This document shows, in pieces, positions 1 to 6,939 of a DNA stretch of 9,679 nucleotides. Source of the stretch: Bacteroidales bacterium (GTDB lineage: Bacteria; Bacteroidota; Bacteroidia; Bacteroidales; DYOH01); the NCBI GenBank assembly GCA_030632545.1, contig DAOVUO010000064.1:1-9679 (forward strand), given 5' to 3'. A program made the translations under genes and the position numbers. The notes under the pieces were generated by a model. It had not been told where the DNA came from and made no database searches. It saw only the letters and a program-made list of their open reading frames with translations. Numbering within the stretch: position 1 is the stretch's first letter; the number at the start of each line of letters is the position of its first letter.

Positions 1-1
1 C

Positions 2-610
2 ATTCGAATGCGCATGAAAACAACAACACAATGAATTGATTTTATAATGGAAAAATATGCCCAATATCCAGATTTAAAGCATATTGTAATTCAAGAATTA
101 CCAAAATCACCAGAATCATTTATTCATTTAGACATGGTTTTCACCTTTTTAGATATAAATAAATGTATGATTTATGAACCAATTATATTAAAAAATAATT
201 CCTTCAGAACAATCCATTTGGAAATAGAAAATGGAAAAGCAATATCTATTTCCGAAAGGGAAAATTTAATTGAAGCACTACAAATACTAAAATTTGATAT
301 TGAGCCACTATTCTGTGGTGGCAAAAAAAACAGGACTATTCAAGACAGAGAACAATGGCACAGTGGTGCGAATTTTTTTGCTAGTGCACCTGGCCAAGTA
401 TTTGGTTATGCTAGGAATGTTTATACTTTAGAAGAACTTGACAAAAGTGGATTTGCAGTTCTGGAAGCAAAAAAAATACTTAACGGAGAAACAAACCCCT
501 CCGACTACAAAAAATTTGTTGTCACAATTCAAGGTTCTGAATTAGCAAGGGGAGGTGGCGGTGCAAGATGTATGACTATGCCTTTCCGTAGACAAAAAGT
601 AAATTGGTAA
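2..610 (+). pseudogene. arcA: Arginine deiminase, C-terminal half, broken by an in-frame TGA (5' end outside window)
   Basis: Arginine deiminase hydrolyses arginine to citrulline and ammonia in the cytoplasm. The readable part from the ATG at 47 (187 residues) has the family's core: HLD at residues 27-29 (catalytic His and Asp), REQWHSGANFFA, PGQVFGYARNVYT, and the C-terminal GSELARGGGGARCMTMP whose Cys175 is the catalytic nucleophile. A full enzyme is about 410-420 residues, so the N-terminal half lies off the left edge. Reading the same frame upstream gives IRMRMKTTTQ, then TGA at 32-34, then IDFI leading into the Met at 47. This matches the conserved IGxGxRTxxQ(G/A)I segment of the family, so the Met at 47 is very unlikely to be a natural start and the TGA breaks the gene. 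The gene ends in TAA. It precedes the mutase by 34 bases and is probably co-transcribed with it, though the two reactions are unrelated. Family assignment is sure; whether the stop is real or a base error is open. Confidence 0.82.
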
Positions 611-644
611 AATTTATCACTTAAAACTAAAAACTTTTAAATAT

Positions 645-1988
645 ATGAACGCATTTCATTCTTACGACATTAGAGGGATTTATAATCAAGATTTTAACAA
701 AAACGATGTCTATAAAATTGGCTATTTCCTTCCAAAACTACTCAAAACAAATAAAGTTTTAGTTGGTTTTGATGCACGAACAAGCTCGCCCGAAATTTTC
801 GCTTATTTACAAAAAGGAATTATGGATGCTGGTGCAGACGTGTATAATCTTGGACTATCCACAACTCCAATGGTTTATTTTATTACAGCAAAATTTAAGT
901 TTGATGCTTCTGTAATGATTACTGCATCTCACAATCCTGCGGAATACAATGGTTTAAAAGTTTCTACTACCGATGCCAAACCTGTAGGTTTTGACACTGG
1001 CTTAGGAATACTTAAAAAAATGTGCGAGACAAAAAAAATAGAGATTGTACAAACAAAAGGTAAAATAATTGATTTTGAGAAAAAAGAAGAATATCTAAAT
1101 TTTCTTAGGCAGTATTTAACAGATTTCAGTAATTTAAATGTAGCCATAGACTGTTCTAATGGTATGGCTGGACTGTGATTTAAAAAATTGATTGGGGGAA
1201 AGCACCACTATTTGTTTAGCGAACTAGACGGAACTTTCCCAAATCACGACCCAAATCCATTAAACTTTAAAAACCTAGTTTTCTTACAAAAAAAAGTTGT
1301 ACAAGAAAGCTGTGATTTAGGCGTAATTTTTGACGGGGATGCTGATAGAGTAATGTTTACAGATGAAAAGGGGAACTTTATCTCACCCGATTTAATAATA
1401 GCCTTAATGGGTGATTATTTCTTCAAAAGAGAGAATAAAAACAAAAAAGTTCTTCAAGATATTCGTACATCAAACTCAGTTAAAGAATACTTAAGCAAAT
1501 ATAATGCTGATGTACACATGTGGAAAGTTGGCCGTGCTCATGCTGCTCTAAAATTAAGAGAAATAGACGGTTTATTTGGTGGCGAATTAGCTGGTCATTA
1601 TTACTTCAAAGATTTTTACTATTCTGACTCAGGATTATTAGCAGCCTTAATTGTGCTTAATATTGTAAGTGAGTATAAAAAGCAAGGTGTAGCAATGTCC
1701 AAAGTTATTGCTACAATAAAAAATTACGAAAATTCAGGTGAAATAAACTTTGAAATTCAGCAAAAACTTGAAGCCATGAATGCAGTAAAAGATTATTTTA
1801 TGGATAAACAAAAACCTGAAGCATTTTTTGATTTTGATGGTTATAGAATTGAGTATAAAGATTGGTGGCTAAGTATTAGACCTTCAAACACTGAGCCGTA
1901 TTTGCGTTTACTAGTTGAGGCCAAAAACGCCACTTTATTAAATACAAAATTAGATGAAATAACAGAAATAATTGATAAATTTAAATAA
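645..1988 (+). pseudogene. Phosphomannomutase/phosphoglucomutase, full length but interrupted by an in-frame TGA at 1176-1178
   Basis: This is an alpha-D-phosphohexomutase, which interconverts hexose 1- and 6-phosphates to supply sugar nucleotides for polysaccharides. Reading through the TGA gives 447 residues, the usual length of the bacterial PMM/PGM group. All four signature loops are present in order: phosphoserine loop TASHNP (Ser95), metal loop DGDADR (230-235), sugar-binding loop GGELAGH (312-318), and phosphate-binding loop RPSNTEP (412-418). The TGA is codon 178, just after DCSNGMAG, near the junction of the first two domains. Frame and homology continue directly into the LDGTFPNHDPNPL segment. 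Without read-through the product would be a useless 177-residue N-terminal piece. The only nearby restart is a TTG at 1188, with no visible ribosome site. Start chosen at 645 because MNAFHSYDIRGIY is the typical family beginning. The gene ends in TAA and is followed by a strong terminator. Substrate preference (mannose or glucose) cannot be told from sequence. Confidence 0.85.
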
Positions 1989-2004
1989 TTAAAATTTATT
2001 GATA

Positions 2005-2044
2005 AAAAAACCGCAAAGCTAATCTAATAGCTTTGCGGTTTTTT
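2005..2044. terminator. Bidirectional intrinsic terminator between the mutase and korB
   Basis: A 16-base perfect inverted repeat (2005-2020 with 2029-2044) has an A-tract on the left, a GC-rich core CCGCAAAGCT/AGCTTTGCGG, an 8-base loop (2021-2028) and a T-tract on the right. The A- and T-tracts let it terminate both converging transcripts: the + strand mutase ending at 1988 and the minus strand korB ending at 2068. Confidence 0.93.
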
Positions 2045-2067
2045 ATTACTTTATTATATTTATACTA

Positions 2068-3090
2068 TTACTTAACTTCCCAAGTATTACCACTATATAA
2101 TATATCGTCTAAACATTTAAACTTTGACTTTGCAACAGTTTCTTTTATTGACTCATCCATTAAATCATTATAAGAAGGTGCGTCAACATCTCTAATTACA
2201 CCAAGAGCAACAGGATATTTTGGATACTGCATATTAATTAATTTAAGATGCAAACTTGGATCTGGATTTTTAGCGTCGTGTACAATAATATCATCTATTG
2301 TATTTCCATTTTCGCCAATAGTTACCACTTCTAAGTCAAAGCCTTTAAGTTTCAGTCCTTTATTTTTGTCGGCACCAAAAACCATTGGTTTTCCATGTTC
2401 AAGTGTAATTAGTCTGTCCTCACGAAACTCTTTACCAGTTAAATGTGCAAAAGAGCCGTCATTATATATAACGCAATTCTGTAATATTTCTACCACAGAA
2501 GTACCTTTATGAGCATCTGCCAACTTAAAAATATCAATATTTAAATTAAGCAATATATCCACACCACGAGCAAAAAATTTACCTTGCGAACCTATAACCA
2601 ATTCACCTGGATTAAAAGGATTATCAATATTTCCATAAGGCGAAGTTTTTGTAACTTGTCCTACTTTTGAAGTTGGAGAATATTGTCCTTTTGTTAAACC
2701 ATAAATTTCGTTATTGAATAAAAGTAAATTTACATCAATATTACGACGAATTTCGTGGATAAAATGGTTTCCACCAATAGCCATAGCATCACCATCGCCA
2801 GTAATTTGCCATACACTAAGTTTTGGATTTGCTATTTTAACACCCGATGCCAATGCACCTGCACGCCCATGAATACCATGAAAACCGTAAGTATTCATGT
2901 AATAAGGGAAACGTGAAGAACAACCAATCCCAGAAATTACTGCGTAATCTTCCTTGTTATGTCCTAGTTGCGCCATTGCCTTCTGAACAGAATTTAAGAT
3001 GGCCGTATCACCACAACCAGCACACCATCTAATCTCCTGATCGCTCTTAAAATCTTTTGGCGTATATTTTTTTGTTTCGATTTGTCCCAT
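2068..3090 (-). CDS. korB: 2-oxoacid (2-oxoglutarate):ferredoxin oxidoreductase, beta subunit
   Basis: This is the thiamine-diphosphate subunit of a 2-oxoacid:ferredoxin oxidoreductase. It catalyses CoA-dependent oxidative decarboxylation of the oxoacid with ferredoxin as electron acceptor, and is reversible. Its 340 residues fit KorB. Visible motifs are WCAGCGD with Cys23 and Cys26, GIGCSSR with Cys57, and NCVIYND with Cys206, the four likely ligands of the 4Fe-4S cluster. The TPP/Mg motif starts at GDGD (98-101) and runs to NNEIYG (126-131). HGRAG follows the cluster region as in the family. The start is 2 bases from the korA stop, so the two are translated from one message with korA first. 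Stop is TAA. Pyruvate-specific relatives cannot be fully excluded by sequence, but the two-subunit architecture with this KorA favours 2-oxoglutarate. No damage is seen. Confidence 0.95.
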   Translation of the reverse strand: MGQIETKKYTPKDFKSDQEIRWCAGCGDTAILNSVQKAMAQLGHNKEDYAVISGIGCSSRFPYYMNTYGFHGIHGRAGALASGVKIANPKLSVWQITGDGDAMAIGGNHFIHEIRRNIDVNLLLFNNEIYGLTKGQYSPTSKVGQVTKTSPYGNIDNPFNPGELVIGSQGKFFARGVDILLNLNIDIFKLADAHKGTSVVEILQNCVIYNDGSFAHLTGKEFREDRLITLEHGKPMVFGADKNKGLKLKGFDLEVVTIGENGNTIDDIIVHDAKNPDPSLHLKLINMQYPKYPVALGVIRDVDAPSYNDLMDESIKETVAKSKFKCLDDILYSGNTWEVK

Positions 3091-3092
3091 CT

Positions 3093-4931
3093 TTATTCGT
3101 TTATAAGTTTTAGAATATTTTTCTTCAATTCGGTTACAGTAAATGGTAAACCTTGAACTTTATTAAATTGTTTATATTCGTATTGAGGATAAATCATACG
3201 CAAATATTTTGCAAATTGACCTAAATTTATCTCACAAACTAGACGTTTTTTGTACTTTTTAAAAATATCTTCGGTATTACCTGGTAACGGACGTATATAA
3301 TTAAAATGCGAAAGTGCAACTTTATGTCCTTCTTCTCTTAACTCCTGAACTGCTGTAAGCAAATGGCCATAAGTACCACCCCAACCAATTACAAGAGTAT
3401 CAGCATCAGCATCTCCTTCAACTTTTTGCTGCGGAATAACATTTACAATCCTGTCAATTTTCTCCTCACGTTTATTAGTCATTACCTCGTGATTAACAGG
3501 AACATACGACACATTTCCAGTTAAATCCATTTTTTCTAAACCACCAATACGGTGCTCAGCACCTTTCATTCCTGGATAAGCCCATTCACGGACAAAAGTT
3601 TCAGGATCACGCGCATACGGCATATACTCACCTTCACCCTTAAAAAATCTAGGTTTAATCTCAGGTAATTGCTTAGAATCAACAATATTCCAAGGTTGTG
3701 TTCCATTTGCCAAAAATCCATCAGTAAGCAATATAACTGGCGTCATGTGCTCTAAAGCAATTTTAGAAGCCTCAAAAGCATAATTGTAGCAATTTGAAGG
3801 TGTACTTGCTGCTATAACAGGTACGGGAGCTTCACCATTACGTCCAACAACAGCCTGAAGCAAATCAGATTGCTCAGTTTTTGTAGGTAATCCAGTAGAT
3901 GGGCCACCACGCTGTACATTTACAATAACAAGTGGTAGTTCAGCAATAACAGCTAAACCAATTGCTTCCGTTTTTAATGCCAAACCAGGACCAGAAGTAG
4001 TTGTAATGGCCATATTTCCAGCAAAACTAGCACCAATCGCTGAAACAATACCAGCAATTTCGTCCTCTGCCTGAAAAGCTTTAACGCCCATGTCTTTTCT
4101 AGATTCCAATTCCTGAAGGATTTCAGTTGCTGGCGTAATAGGATAAGAACCAATAAACAATGGCATATTTGCTTTTTCTGCGGCAGCTAAAAAGCCCCAT
4201 GCAGTAGCTGTGTTACCATTTATATTTCTGTAAGTTCCTTTTTGTATTTTTGCAGGATTTACACGATATGAAGGCATTGCTTCAATAGTATTCGCATAAT
4301 TATAACCCGCACGTAACACTAATTTATTTGCTTCTAGTATTTGAGGCTTTTTCTTAAACTTATGCTCAAAAAATTGTTCGGTATACTCTAATGGTCTTGT
4401 AAATATCCAGTATACAATCCCTAAAGCAAACATGTTTTTACTTCTTACAATGCTCTTATTATCTAATCCACTATCCTTTAACGACTCTTTTGTTAAAGAA
4501 GTAATTGGTGCTTCAATAATATTAAAATCGCCAAATTTTGAAGATTTTAAAGGGTCACTTTCTTCACAACCAGCTTTTTTGATATTTTTATCTGTAAAAC
4601 TATCAGTATCAACAATAATAGTTCCACCAGGTTTCACCCACTGTAAGTTTGCTCTAAGCGCCGCTGGATTCATTGCTACTAATACATCAGCATAATCGCC
4701 TGGTGTATAAATTTCTTTGTGTCCAAAATTCAACTGAAATCCAGATACTCCACCAACAGTTCCCTGTGGTGCACGAATTTCCGCTGGATAATCAGGAAAT
4801 GTTGAAACATCATTTCCTATTAATGCAGATGTATTAGAAAACTGTGTTCCCGTAAGCTGCATTCCATCACCGGAATCGCCAGAGAACTTTATAACCACCT
4901 CGTCAAGTTCTATGATCGGTTTTTTGTCCAT
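3093..4931 (-). CDS. korA: 2-oxoacid (2-oxoglutarate):ferredoxin oxidoreductase, alpha subunit with fused gamma domain
   Basis: This is the partner of KorB. Residues about 10-200 form the gamma domain, beginning with FSGDSGDGMQLTG (17-28). Residues about 235-470 form the alpha pyrimidine-binding domain with SYPITPATE (262-270), the TTSGPGLALK loop (311-320) and RGGPSTGLPTKTEQSD (341-356). The remainder is the C-terminal transketolase-like domain. The gamma-alpha fused form of 612 residues is usual for Bacteroidota KorA. With KorB it makes the cytoplasmic enzyme joining succinyl-CoA and 2-oxoglutarate to the ferredoxin pool, which can serve either an oxidative or a reductive TCA branch. No ferredoxin-like KorD or separate KorC is next to it, as expected for the two-subunit type. 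Start at 4931 chosen because MDKKPIIELDEVVIKFSGDSGDG leads straight into the first domain. It is first in a korAB operon. Confidence 0.95.
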   Translation of the reverse strand: MDKKPIIELDEVVIKFSGDSGDGMQLTGTQFSNTSALIGNDVSTFPDYPAEIRAPQGTVGGVSGFQLNFGHKEIYTPGDYADVLVAMNPAALRANLQWVKPGGTIIVDTDSFTDKNIKKAGCEESDPLKSSKFGDFNIIEAPITSLTKESLKDSGLDNKSIVRSKNMFALGIVYWIFTRPLEYTEQFFEHKFKKKPQILEANKLVLRAGYNYANTIEAMPSYRVNPAKIQKGTYRNINGNTATAWGFLAAAEKANMPLFIGSYPITPATEILQELESRKDMGVKAFQAEDEIAGIVSAIGASFAGNMAITTTSGPGLALKTEAIGLAVIAELPLVIVNVQRGGPSTGLPTKTEQSDLLQAVVGRNGEAPVPVIAASTPSNCYNYAFEASKIALEHMTPVILLTDGFLANGTQPWNIVDSKQLPEIKPRFFKGEGEYMPYARDPETFVREWAYPGMKGAEHRIGGLEKMDLTGNVSYVPVNHEVMTNKREEKIDRIVNVIPQQKVEGDADADTLVIGWGGTYGHLLTAVQELREEGHKVALSHFNYIRPLPGNTEDIFKKYKKRLVCEINLGQFAKYLRMIYPQYEYKQFNKVQGLPFTVTELKKNILKLINE

Positions 4932-5333
4932 AATATATTATGTAAATTTATTCTGCTTAATATCATATACAATCGTAAACATCGGACGTAAAAATATAGT
5001 TTTTGCAAATTAATTCTAAATTTTTTTCTATCTTTTGCAACATGCCAATCCCTTAGAATCCATTTTTTTTCCAAAAATGCTTACTTGCATAGCCCTAATT
5101 TATACTCATTCTAAATAAACAACTATATCAATATTTATATTCTTTGCCTTTTTACACTTTATTTCTACACCAAATACTTCCCCGATGTTCGGGGCAGGCA
5201 TTAAAATTTCAGCCACAGCTTGTCCCGAACATCGGAAAATGTACGAATCATCTGAATTACAGATAATTATAAGCACACACTATTTGAACATTAAAGCACT
5301 GATATACTTTTAATTACACAAATATTTAACGAA
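4932..5333. other. 402-base non-coding region upstream of korA
   Basis: No gene is supported here. The korA-proximal part (4932-5050) is very AT-rich and should hold the korA promoter and leader. Read on the minus strand it has TTAATTTG at 5013-5006, one mismatch from the Bacteroidota -7 box TANNTTTG, with a TTG about 24 bases further upstream, slightly far for the class. The middle (5174-5235) holds a long palindromic repeat listed separately. The rest is AT-rich with no clear structure. Downstream of the lipoprotein gene (ends at 5334) there is no T-rich intrinsic terminator, so the palindrome may be what ends or stabilises that transcript. Confidence 0.6.
5174..5235. repeat. REP-like palindromic element (paired arms)
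   Basis: An 18-base arm at 5182-5199 pairs with 5218-5235 around an 18-base loop, with 16 Watson-Crick pairs and 2 G-U pairs when read as + strand RNA. The left arm also contains a small hairpin of its own, CCCCGA-TGT-TCGGGG (5180-5194). Bases 5174-5200 recur with one mismatch at 9487-9513, so this is a dispersed element and not a gene-specific structure. Its GC content stands out sharply from the AT-rich surroundings. The two wobble pairs become A-C mismatches on the other strand. Confidence 0.8.
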
Positions 5334-5681
5334 CTAATGTACACTATACGAAACATTAAGACTATCCATCTCAATTTTTGTAACCGTTGGCGGATATACA
5401 TTCATTTCTAGCTTTTGAACAACAAATATTGCTATTGTTTCTGCATCATTAATTGTATTAAAAGTATTATAACCCTCTACACTAGGAACAATCCTTTGTT
5501 CAATTAAAATATTACCATCCATAAAAATTTTATAGCCCCAACCCTTATCTAATTCAATTAATGTATAAGTAATTGAATGATTTTCACTATTTTTTTTATC
5601 TGTCGCTTGTTTATTATTACAAGCCACTATGACTGAGAGAAAAAGAAGGGCTAATAAAAGTATTTTTCCGATATTTCGCAT
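5334..5681 (-). CDS. Small DUF4907-like lipoprotein
   Basis: This is a 115-residue protein with a lipoprotein signal peptide: MRNIGK, a hydrophobic stretch at 7-19, and lipobox IVAC with the lipidated Cys21. A short polar linker follows. Residues about 37-110 match my recollection of the DUF4907 family of Bacteroidota, with GWGY at 47-50, an (I/V)P-x-(V/I)xG segment, a TxxDAExxAxxVVxK helix and the conserved PPTVT near the end. The family has no established function. The predicted place is anchored to the inner or outer membrane, facing the periplasm or surface. It is divergent from the SPFH gene (79 bases between starts), which may hint at shared control but is not proof. It is the only gene here that ends in TAG. 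Confidence 0.82.
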   Translation of the reverse strand: MRNIGKILLLALLFLSVIVACNNKQATDKKNSENHSITYTLIELDKGWGYKIFMDGNILIEQRIVPSVEGYNTFNTINDAETIAIFVVQKLEMNVYPPTVTKIEMDSLNVSYSVH

Positions 5682-5687
5682 GATATA

Positions 5688-5718
5688 TTGACTTTAATTG
5701 TTTTTTTCACTAAGTTTA
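5688..5718 (+). promoter_or_regulatory. Candidate Bacteroidota promoter for the SPFH gene
   Basis: TTG at 5688-5690 is followed by a 20-base spacer and TAAGTTTA at 5711-5718, which matches the -7 consensus TANNTTTG at 7 of 8 positions. The expected transcript would begin near 5725, giving a leader of about 35 bases before the ATG at 5761. Confidence 0.4.
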
Positions 5719-5736
5719 TGCTGACTTAAATAAATA

Positions 5737-5744
5737 CAAAATTA
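5737..5744 (-). promoter_or_regulatory. Candidate -7 box for the lipoprotein gene
   Basis: On the minus strand this reads TAATTTTG, a full match to TANNTTTG, about 55 bases upstream of the lipoprotein ATG. No TTG is found at the normal distance upstream (the nearest is 30 bases away), so the assignment is tentative. It lies within the divergent intergenic region and would overlap the leader of the SPFH gene. Confidence 0.35.
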
Positions 5745-5760
5745 ATAAAAGCTTTTAGAT

Positions 5761-6870
5761 ATGGGATTATGGGACAAGATTAAAAATGAATTAATCGATA
5801 TTATAGAATGGCTAGACTCTTCTAATGACACAATGGTATATCGATATGAGCGTTATGATAATGAAATAAAAAATGGAGCAAAACTTATTGTGAGAGAGTC
5901 ACAAATTGCCATTTTTATAAATGAGGGGCAAATTGCTGATGTATTTGGACCAGGCACTTACGATTTAAAAACACAAAATCTACCTGTCTTGTCCAAACTT
6001 AAAGGATGGAAACATGGTTTTGAAAGTCCATTTAAAGCAGAAATCTATTTTTCGACAACAAAAAGATTTACAAATAGAAAATGGGGAACTCCAAATGTAA
6101 TTCCAGTACGAGATGCTGATTTTGGTCGTGTAAGCATACGCGCTTTTGGTACTTATTCAATGAAAATACAAGACCCAGTTAAATTCTTAACCGAAATTGT
6201 TGGAACAGATGATAAATTCACATTAGATGAGATTGAAGGTGAATTAAGAAGCAATCTTGTTTCCACGTTTACTACTTCTATCGGACAAAGTGGGTTATCG
6301 CTACTTGACTACGCATCAAACTACAGGAAACTAAGCGATTATGCACAAGAAATTCTTGCACAAGAATTTCCTGCCTATGGTTTAGAAATTTCTAAATTTA
6401 CAATCACATCAATTAGTTTACCAGAAAAGCTACAAGAAAAATTAGATCAAGGAACTGGTATGAATATGCTTGGCGACATGGATAACTATACTAAAATGAA
6501 AACTGCTGATGCACTTGGTGATGCGGCTAAAAGTGGTTCGGGTACAGGTGGCGGAATTGAAAACATGATGGGTATGGCAATGATGCAGCAAATGATGAAC
6601 CAACAAACTATGACAAGTCAAACAAAAACAGTTCAAAATCAACAAATGGCACCACCGCCTCCACCTATGATGCAATTTTACGCATCTATAAATGGGCAAC
6701 AAGCAGGGCCTTACGACATGAATACTTTTATGCAAATGATACAACAACAACAAATCAAAAGGCAAACCAACGTATGGAAACAAGGGATGCCAGCTTGGTT
6801 ACCAGCTGGGCAAGTGGCTGAATTAACACAATATTTTGGTGCAATTCCACCACCTCCACCACCAATGTAA
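5761..6870 (+). CDS. SPFH-domain (YdjI-like) protein with C-terminal GYF_2 domain
   Basis: The 369 residues begin MGLWDKIKNELIDIIEW and continue with YDNEIKNGAKLIVRESQ, VFGPGTYDL and the VRAFGTYS-like segment of the SPFH (flotillin/band-7) proteins typified by Bacillus subtilis YdjI, once labelled virion core proteins. The SPFH region spans about residues 35-240. A low-complexity Met/Gln-rich linker follows (about 260-296), then a proline run (298-302). A GYF_2 domain at about 306-361 is recognised by FYASINGQQAGPY and VWKQGMPAWLPA. The protein ends in six prolines plus Met. It has no signal peptide or transmembrane helix, so it is probably cytoplasmic and recruited to the membrane as a scaffold, perhaps by the zinc-ribbon protein encoded next. 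In Bacillus the YdjI homologue belongs to a PspA-linked envelope-stress locus. Function here is inferred from family and neighbour only. Confidence 0.87.
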   Translation: MGLWDKIKNELIDIIEWLDSSNDTMVYRYERYDNEIKNGAKLIVRESQIAIFINEGQIADVFGPGTYDLKTQNLPVLSKLKGWKHGFESPFKAEIYFSTTKRFTNRKWGTPNVIPVRDADFGRVSIRAFGTYSMKIQDPVKFLTEIVGTDDKFTLDEIEGELRSNLVSTFTTSIGQSGLSLLDYASNYRKLSDYAQEILAQEFPAYGLEISKFTITSISLPEKLQEKLDQGTGMNMLGDMDNYTKMKTADALGDAAKSGSGTGGGIENMMGMAMMQQMMNQQTMTSQTKTVQNQQMAPPPPPMMQFYASINGQQAGPYDMNTFMQMIQQQQIKRQTNVWKQGMPAWLPAGQVAELTQYFGAIPPPPPPM

Positions 6871-6888
6871 AAAAAACATAAATATATT

Positions 6889-6913
6889 AAAGGGCAGAAA
6901 TGCCCTTTTTTTT
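6889..6913 (+). terminator. Intrinsic terminator after the SPFH gene
   Basis: The stem AAAGGGCA (6889-6896) pairs with TGCCCTTT (6901-6908) around a GAAA tetraloop, followed by a run of T to 6913. It sits 18 bases after the stop codon and 26 bases before the next gene. No promoter is evident between it and that gene, so it may reduce rather than fully stop transcription into the zinc-ribbon gene. Confidence 0.88.
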
Positions 6914-6939
6914 ATAGTAAACAATACAGTTAAAAAAAA

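Noticed and set aside
47..610. A complete 187-residue arginine deiminase starting at the Met at 47
   Set aside because: The protein would lack the N-terminal half of the fold including the first catalytic acid residues, and homologous sequence continues upstream past the TGA.
1176..1190. Selenocysteine or a deliberate split enzyme at the mutase TGA
   Set aside because: The site is not a Cys position in the family, no stem-loop suited to a bacterial SECIS is apparent just after it, and split mutases of this kind are not known to me.
4432..4695. Open frame opposite korA, and similar ones opposite korB, the SPFH, zinc-ribbon and SPOR genes
   Set aside because: All are antisense shadows of well-supported genes with no homology, promoter or signal of their own.
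5186..5314. A 42-residue + strand open frame
   Set aside because: It begins inside the palindromic repeat, has no promoter or recognisable motif, and looks like chance.
6350..6374. Small palindrome and direct repeat (CAAGAAATTCTTG, then GCACAAGAA again)
   Set aside because: It lies within the SPFH coding region and is explained by the repeated residues AQE(I/F); no evidence of a regulatory site.
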